A stretch of 64,000 nt of DNA from Parietichytrium sp. I65-24A (Eukaryota > Sar > Bigyra > Thraustochytrida > Thraustochytriidae). A program made the translations under genes and the position numbers. The stretch lies in the NCBI GenBank assembly GCA_012862575.1, contig BLSF01000013.1:558001-622000 (forward strand), given 5' to 3'. Below, one piece after another: positions 59,465 through 64,000 of this stretch (within the stretch, counting starts at the first letter, position 1; every line of letters starts with the position of its first letter). The notes under the pieces were generated by a model, which had not been told where the DNA came from, did not search any database, and saw only the letters and a program-made list of their open reading frames with translations.

Positions 59465-59713
59465 GGACAGGACCTTATCGACTGCGGCAGTGAATTCCTT
59501 CTGAATCAATTACTTTTCTGCTCTGAAATCATGCTGATACGCGGTAAGTCTGATGGTATTGAGTTCTAAACTCTGGGACGAAACCCGCAGCCACGTGCTC
59601 AGTAGCGAAGCAGAGACGAACGATAGGTCCTGAGTAAAGCGTCAACACAAGAAGAAAGACAGCAAGTTCTGATAAGCATGCACAAAGACTTTTGATCGAT
59701 CCATTTGGCAGTC

Positions 59714-59754
59714 TGTTCTGGATTCTGGATTCTGAATTCTGAATTCTGAATTTG
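59714..59754. repeat. TTCTGAA heptamer repeat
   Basis: About five imperfect tandem copies of TTCTGAA/TTCTGGA. Confidence 0.8.
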
Positions 59755-61238
59755 TTCTGACAGTAAACTCTGATTTCTGAACCCGTGAATTCGGACTGTG
59801 GATGGCTGTGGGCAGAGGGCTGCGAGGTTTGGAAACGTGAGGTGCACTTTTGCGTAGTAAGTGAAGCTATATTCTCGACGAGGGAAAGACGAAAAGAGGA
59901 AAGAAAGAAAGAAAAAGGCAGTCAATCATCTCGAAGCGAGGTTCGCGTCCCGAGTACTGTCCTGGTACTGGCACCAGGTGCTCGATGATCGATCATAATG
60001 GTCTGTGCTTTGTCCTACAGCGAGGCCCCGAGCGTAGTCAGTTTACCTCAAGATTCTCAACACAGGGAAAGCCAAACTTCTCACACATGCTGCTATTAAC
60101 GCAGGCGACTAGTAGTGCTTCGTGCATGCCCAGCGGCAGCGGTGTCGTCCTTAAGTCCTCGAAGACGGATGGACTCACACAGTCAGTCAGGGTTAGAAGA
60201 GAGGGTTGGTTGACAGCACAGACTGACAGTGCCAGCAGTGTTTGTATAGCTGCATAGCTGCGTGCCAAACACCGAGTGGCCAACTTCGCTCGGCCCTCGG
60301 CCCTCGGCCACGGTGCCCGTATTTCTATTCATTATTTCAATGAACATCGCACACTGAGCATTCGCCATTGACCTTGCACAAAGGAGTACTTTGGCTTTGT
60401 TGCCTCGCAGCCAGCCATCCAGCCATTCATCCCAGCTCTGCCTGTGATGGTGTGTTGCTTATTCTCGGTAAGCTAGGTACTCGGCATCATAATCGTTGTG
60501 GCGGCATACATTATGCGGGCGATGTTACGGCCAGTGCTGGAGGTGTATGTACCAGCACTGACACTGTTTCTAAAACAGAGTGTACCGACTGGGAGTACTG
60601 AGACCTGGCGTGGAAATAATGTGCTTTCGCAGTGGCGAGAGAGTGCACACGCCAGACTGCGTGAGCAACAAATAACAAAGAGCAAGAAAATGTTGAGTTT
60701 TGGAGAGAGAGAGAGACCTGCAATGAAGTAACTTTTTGGTTCTCCTCGTGTCCGAAAGTGACACTTCGCGTTTCGATCTTCTGAACTCTGAACTCTGTGT
60801 TCTGCTCAAGCGCTTCACTCGCGAACGAGCTATATTCATATGGATTACATAGCCATCGCCAAGCCTGTCACTCGCACAATCCATTTTCACCAGAAATGGA
60901 CTTGTGCAGAGACATCATTGGGCTCGTCAACTCTTGCCCTTTCCCATCTTCCACTTTTCATCTCTTTCACGCTGGTAGGCAAACTCGCAGCCAAGGTCGC
61001 GATATTTCTTGTTTCTTTCCTTCCTCCCTTGCAAGAAGTTTCTTGTGTCTTCGACTCTCTGCGAAAATTGAAGTTTAAAGTTCGCCTTTCATTTCGGGTT
61101 TTAAGAACGGAATGGGCTCTCCCTGTCTCTCCGTATCTCTGTGTCTCTGTGTGTCTGTATCTCTGCTTTCCCATTCTTCTTCTCTCCGCAACTATCAACT
61201 TTCAATTGGCAGTCAACGAACTTTGGGTTTTCTTTCTT

Positions 61239-61272
61239 TTAATTGATTGATTGATTGATTCTGATTGATTGC
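61239..61272. repeat. TTGA tetranucleotide repeat
   Basis: Tandem ATTG units with one interruption. Confidence 0.8.
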
Positions 61273-61720
61273 GAGTGAAGGCATGTGAAGATATTCACAT
61301 TCCAAACGTTACGTTTTCGACCAGTCGGAATGGCGGTCTCTATACTAATTATTCTATTAACCGATCCCGCTAAGGACCGGGCCATACGTTCAACTGAGTC
61401 GTATTGTTCCTTATTCGTGGTTAGGTGTGTCGCGGTGTGTATTGTGTGCTGTGAGTCCTACCACTTCTTAACGGTGTAGTATCTGCTCATATGCGTGAGG
61501 GGATGTGAGGGCGAATGGCGGCGAGTATAAGAGGCCTACTGTCGTTTGTGTGCGTGTACAATACTTGGTACTTGGTAAATAGTGTTGATTGCTTCTTGGC
61601 AGGGTGTGCGCGCCAAATCTGCCATGATTTCTTCGTCTTACTAACAGCTGTTAGTTTTCATTAACACATTCATCCACATTCGCTAGTTCGCTAATCCCGC
61701 TACTAGGTGATTGACATGTG

Positions 61721-61732
61721 AGTACTGAGTAC
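61721..61732. repeat. Palindrome AGTACTGAGTAC
   Basis: Member of the dispersed palindrome family in the gene-poor region. Confidence 0.65.
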
Positions 61733-62328
61733 GCCTGCTGGAGATGAACTGCAAACGCAACGAGCGAGCCTGGCAACTCTCAAGCACGGAGAAGACTTAA
61801 AAGTAAGCGAAATTTAAAATTCAAAAGAAATGAAAGGCATAGTAACATGCGTCGGCGTTTCAGATTTCGATTTCGATGGTTTCTTATTCTTGCCTCCAAA
61901 AAAATATGAGACCACATTTGCTAGTCCCCAGCAAGTGGAAACTGTAAGGCGAGGGCACGTTTCGTTCTAGCGAAACTTTCTCTCGCAAGCGCAAAGAAGA
62001 CCAAGAAGACCGCCGAAAGGCTGGCGCACTTTGGCTTGTAAGGAGCAAAGAAAGACAGAAAGAACTCTGTTCTGAACCAATTATCCGAGAATCTTACCGG
62101 TACAGTTAATAGTGATGATTGAATTCATGCTTCACGTGTCGAGAGAACGCAGGAATTTTATTTGACGTGAGTGAGCAGACCGTCAGTTTCCCCCCGAGCG
62201 GCGCACGGCGCGCGTGTGTGTGTCTGTCTCTGTCTCTGCCAGTGTGCGGTATAGACATGAACAGACTGAGTGATTGGGCTTGATTGACAATGAGACTCTG
62301 AAACATTGCAGGTTGGGGAGGAGGATCG

Positions 62329-62341
62329 AGTACTGAGTACT
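62329..62341. repeat. Palindrome AGTACTGAGTACT
   Basis: Perfect odd-length palindrome of the dispersed family. A second GTAC cluster with GGTACCGGTACC lies at 62511-62530. Confidence 0.65.
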
Positions 62342-62953
62342 GGTAGTCGATCAGTAGGCGATGCTTCATGAGACGGCGCTCTCTATCACTGCGGCATCTA
62401 GGCACGGCAGTCGAGGACCGGAAGGATGGACGGGAAAGTCTTGGGATGGTACTAGTACAGATGGAACAGCGCAACGATGGTCTATTGAGTTGTACACTAA
62501 CATGAGTATCGGTACCGGTACCACCGGTACGGGATGGTACGGGTACATCGGAGGAGAAAGGCGTTCATCACAAACAATCAGCTCTTGGCAAGGGGACTGC
62601 CTAATAGCTAGCTATACATATTGAATTGCCTTAGGGGCACGGGACATCACGGGACAACTGCATTCTGAGTGCAAAAGTAGTATGCCATTCGCTCGGCCGT
62701 GGTCAAGACGAAAGCACGAGTTGTTACTGTTGGAAGGCCAGTCGGTCAGTACGTATACTCTGAACCTGAGGAATGGAGAGGAGAAGCACTCGCTCGCGGA
62801 AAAATCTCTTGAAAAAATCAGGCCTCCGCGGATCCTGGGCATCCCAGGAATTTTCGTGGGCAGTGACGCTACATCACTCAAGTCGTGTCCCATGCGTTCG
62901 TGTGTAAGAATTTGACAGTGAGATTACGTTTATCAATCTTCATCAAACCCTGA

Positions 62954-64000
62954 ACGCGATGTCCGAGCGATACGGTGAATAGAAAGGAATTCGACGACGA
63001 GGACAGCTTGCAGAGAGAAAGAGAATTTCCTCAACCTTGCCCAAGTCCTGGCAAATTCCAATTCGGAAAGAGAGGCTCGTGGCGATGGAGGGATCACAGA
63101 TGGCGGTGTGGTACGTTTCTTTCCAAGAATATATTTGATATTTGTGTTTGTTGGTCTGACAAGGCCCTCTCCGCGCCAAAGGCTCGTCTCGAGGTGTAAA
63201 TCAGCGTACTATGGAGGAAACGAAAGCGCTGCAAAGCTTGGACTTGTCGTGATCATTTCGATCTTTTGGGCCAAACTAGCCGGACATGAGCAACTGGCAC
63301 AAGTTATGGTCCTCACTTCCACAGCTCTGGCATTGCTCCTGTATTATATCACTCAGTATCGCATGAAGCATCGGGAGTCAGAGTCCGCAGATGAAGATCC
63401 TTTTAAAAGAATTGCAGAGCTGGGAATCAAAATCAAGTCGCGGAAAGCAAAGGCAAAGGATGAGCATCTCCGAAGTTTACCTCTTGATCTGGACGCCCTC
63501 GAGGTGCTACTTGCAGATATGCAAAGAAACCCAGCGGAGGAATTTGCAGAGTTTATGGATGCCGTGTCGCTCGCCAAGAGCTCTCACGAAACACTCCAAA
63601 ACCTTCATTTTGAGGCAGGAAACAATGAAGAATTCAAGCGCCATAAAGATGATTTCCACGAGAACATCGAGCGAGTCCTCCAGACAGATGTTAAGACGAT
63701 CCAGGACATTTTCAACACAAAAATTCAGATCTGGCGGAGGGGGTTGGCTCAGTTCGTGGGCCCCGGCCTTCAACTCAGTGAAGTTGACACGTTCAGTTCG
63801 AGGGCCTTCGATGCATTCGAGTTTCGGAGCACCTGCGCACAGACTCAGGGACGACTCCGGATAGCAAGAAATACTTTACGAACGTGGCGCGAAGGTAGCG
63901 AGTTGAAGGATTTAGAACGCGCTTCGAGCAAAGCTTTAGAGCAACTGCAACAAGTTGACAGCAATCTAGACACGAAGGACAGGCGTCAAGCCAATCCTAG
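62954..64000 (+). CDS. Partial gene: two-span membrane protein, unknown family
   Basis: A frame open from about 63207 to the window edge codes at least 264 residues without a stop. It has two hydrophobic helices (KLGLVVIISIFWAKLAG; QVMVLTSTALALLLYYIT) followed by a charged, helix-rich soluble part (DPFKRIAELGIKIKSRKAKA; LDALEVLLADMQRNPAEEFA; NNEEFKRHKDDFHENIERVL). Upstream, a frame from 62954 to 63110 joins it in phase if a 94-base intron (63111-63204; donor GTACGT, acceptor ATCAG, branch-like CTGAC) is removed. That exon has no ATG, so the start lies in a further upstream exon or elsewhere. A candidate is the ATG at 62682, whose frame meets a GTAAGA donor at 62904; this is weak. If no intron is used, ATG 63304 is the first in frame. 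I recognise no family. Confidence 0.55.

Larger units (their letters stand above)
57426..62953. other. Long gene-poor region, repeats, assembly N at 57589
   Basis: 5.5 kb with no recognisable gene. Near the kinase: GGAACAACGAAACCA repeats around the N at 57589. Then CT-rich tracts (57847-58070, 58180-58240), TTTGACT-type repeats (57930-58005), a GA microsatellite, TTCTGAA repeats, TTGA repeats and several GTAC palindromes. Frames of up to about 200 codons occur but consist largely of repeat-derived or hydrophobic filler. A non-coding transcript, regulatory DNA or a fast-evolving gene cannot be excluded. Confidence 0.5.

Noticed and set aside
58890-59504. A 204-codon ATG-started plus-strand frame in the gene-poor region.
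   Set aside because: Much of it is repeat-coded (Ser/Leu runs, RERERE, repeated KC/NAKC units); no domain, no upstream signal and no recognisable similarity.
60840-61250. A 136-codon ATG-started frame with hydrophobic content.
   Set aside because: The hydrophobicity follows from CT-rich DNA and the frame has no family features.

Overview
The window is nuclear DNA from a eukaryote. It holds about twenty widely spaced protein genes on both strands. Most are uninterrupted long reading frames. At least four carry short introns (77-124 bases) with GTAAGT, GTACGT or GTGAGT donors and CTAAC-type branch sites, which fits a compact, intron-poor unicellular eukaryote. The mix of a plant-type PH-START-DUF1336 protein, an MSL-type mechanosensitive channel, a soluble adenylyl cyclase homologue, centractin and dynein light chain LC8 suggests a microbial alga or other protist. 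A unicellular red alga is my guess, but nothing here proves it. I saw no plastid or mitochondrial DNA, rRNA, tRNA, transposon or virus-derived element.

Layout. 0-8 kb: tRNA 2-thiouridylase (-), centractin/Arp1 (-), Mpo1-like dioxygenase (+, one intron), a SAP/winged-helix/WW protein (-). 8-20 kb: F-box-like LRR protein (-), EF-hand/WD40 protein (-), PH-START protein with two DUF1336 domains (+), LC8 (+, three exons, the middle one 5 bases). 20-33 kb: MscS-like channel (-), a 4.2-kb stretch with decayed-looking frames, a temptin-like membrane protein (+), a Na+/Ca2+ exchanger-family protein (-), a calpain with a GRF zinc finger (+). 33-42 kb: topoisomerase III-beta (+, four exons), cytochrome c1 (-), and a predicted receptor with RCC1-like ectodomain, one membrane span and a TIR-like tail (-). 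42-57 kb: a 2164-residue soluble adenylyl cyclase/NTPase (-), COP9 signalosome subunit 7 (-), a PDZ/TPR/PH-like scaffold (+), an AGC kinase with a large N-lobe insert (-). 57-64 kb: nearly 6 kb without a convincing gene, then an incomplete two-span membrane protein running off the end.

Taken together, calcium and second-messenger signalling is prominent: EF-hand/WD40 protein, EF-hand-like mechanosensitive channel, Ca2+ exchanger, calpain, cAMP synthase and AGC kinase. The exchanger and calpain share a divergent promoter region. There is no operon logic; neighbours are otherwise functionally mixed. Intergenic DNA is rich in simple repeats, in sense-strand purine tracts ahead of start codons, and in a recurring palindrome of the form GTACT(C/G)AGTAC. 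Two single Ns (37794, 57589) mark assembly joins; the first lies between two near-identical 87-base copies.
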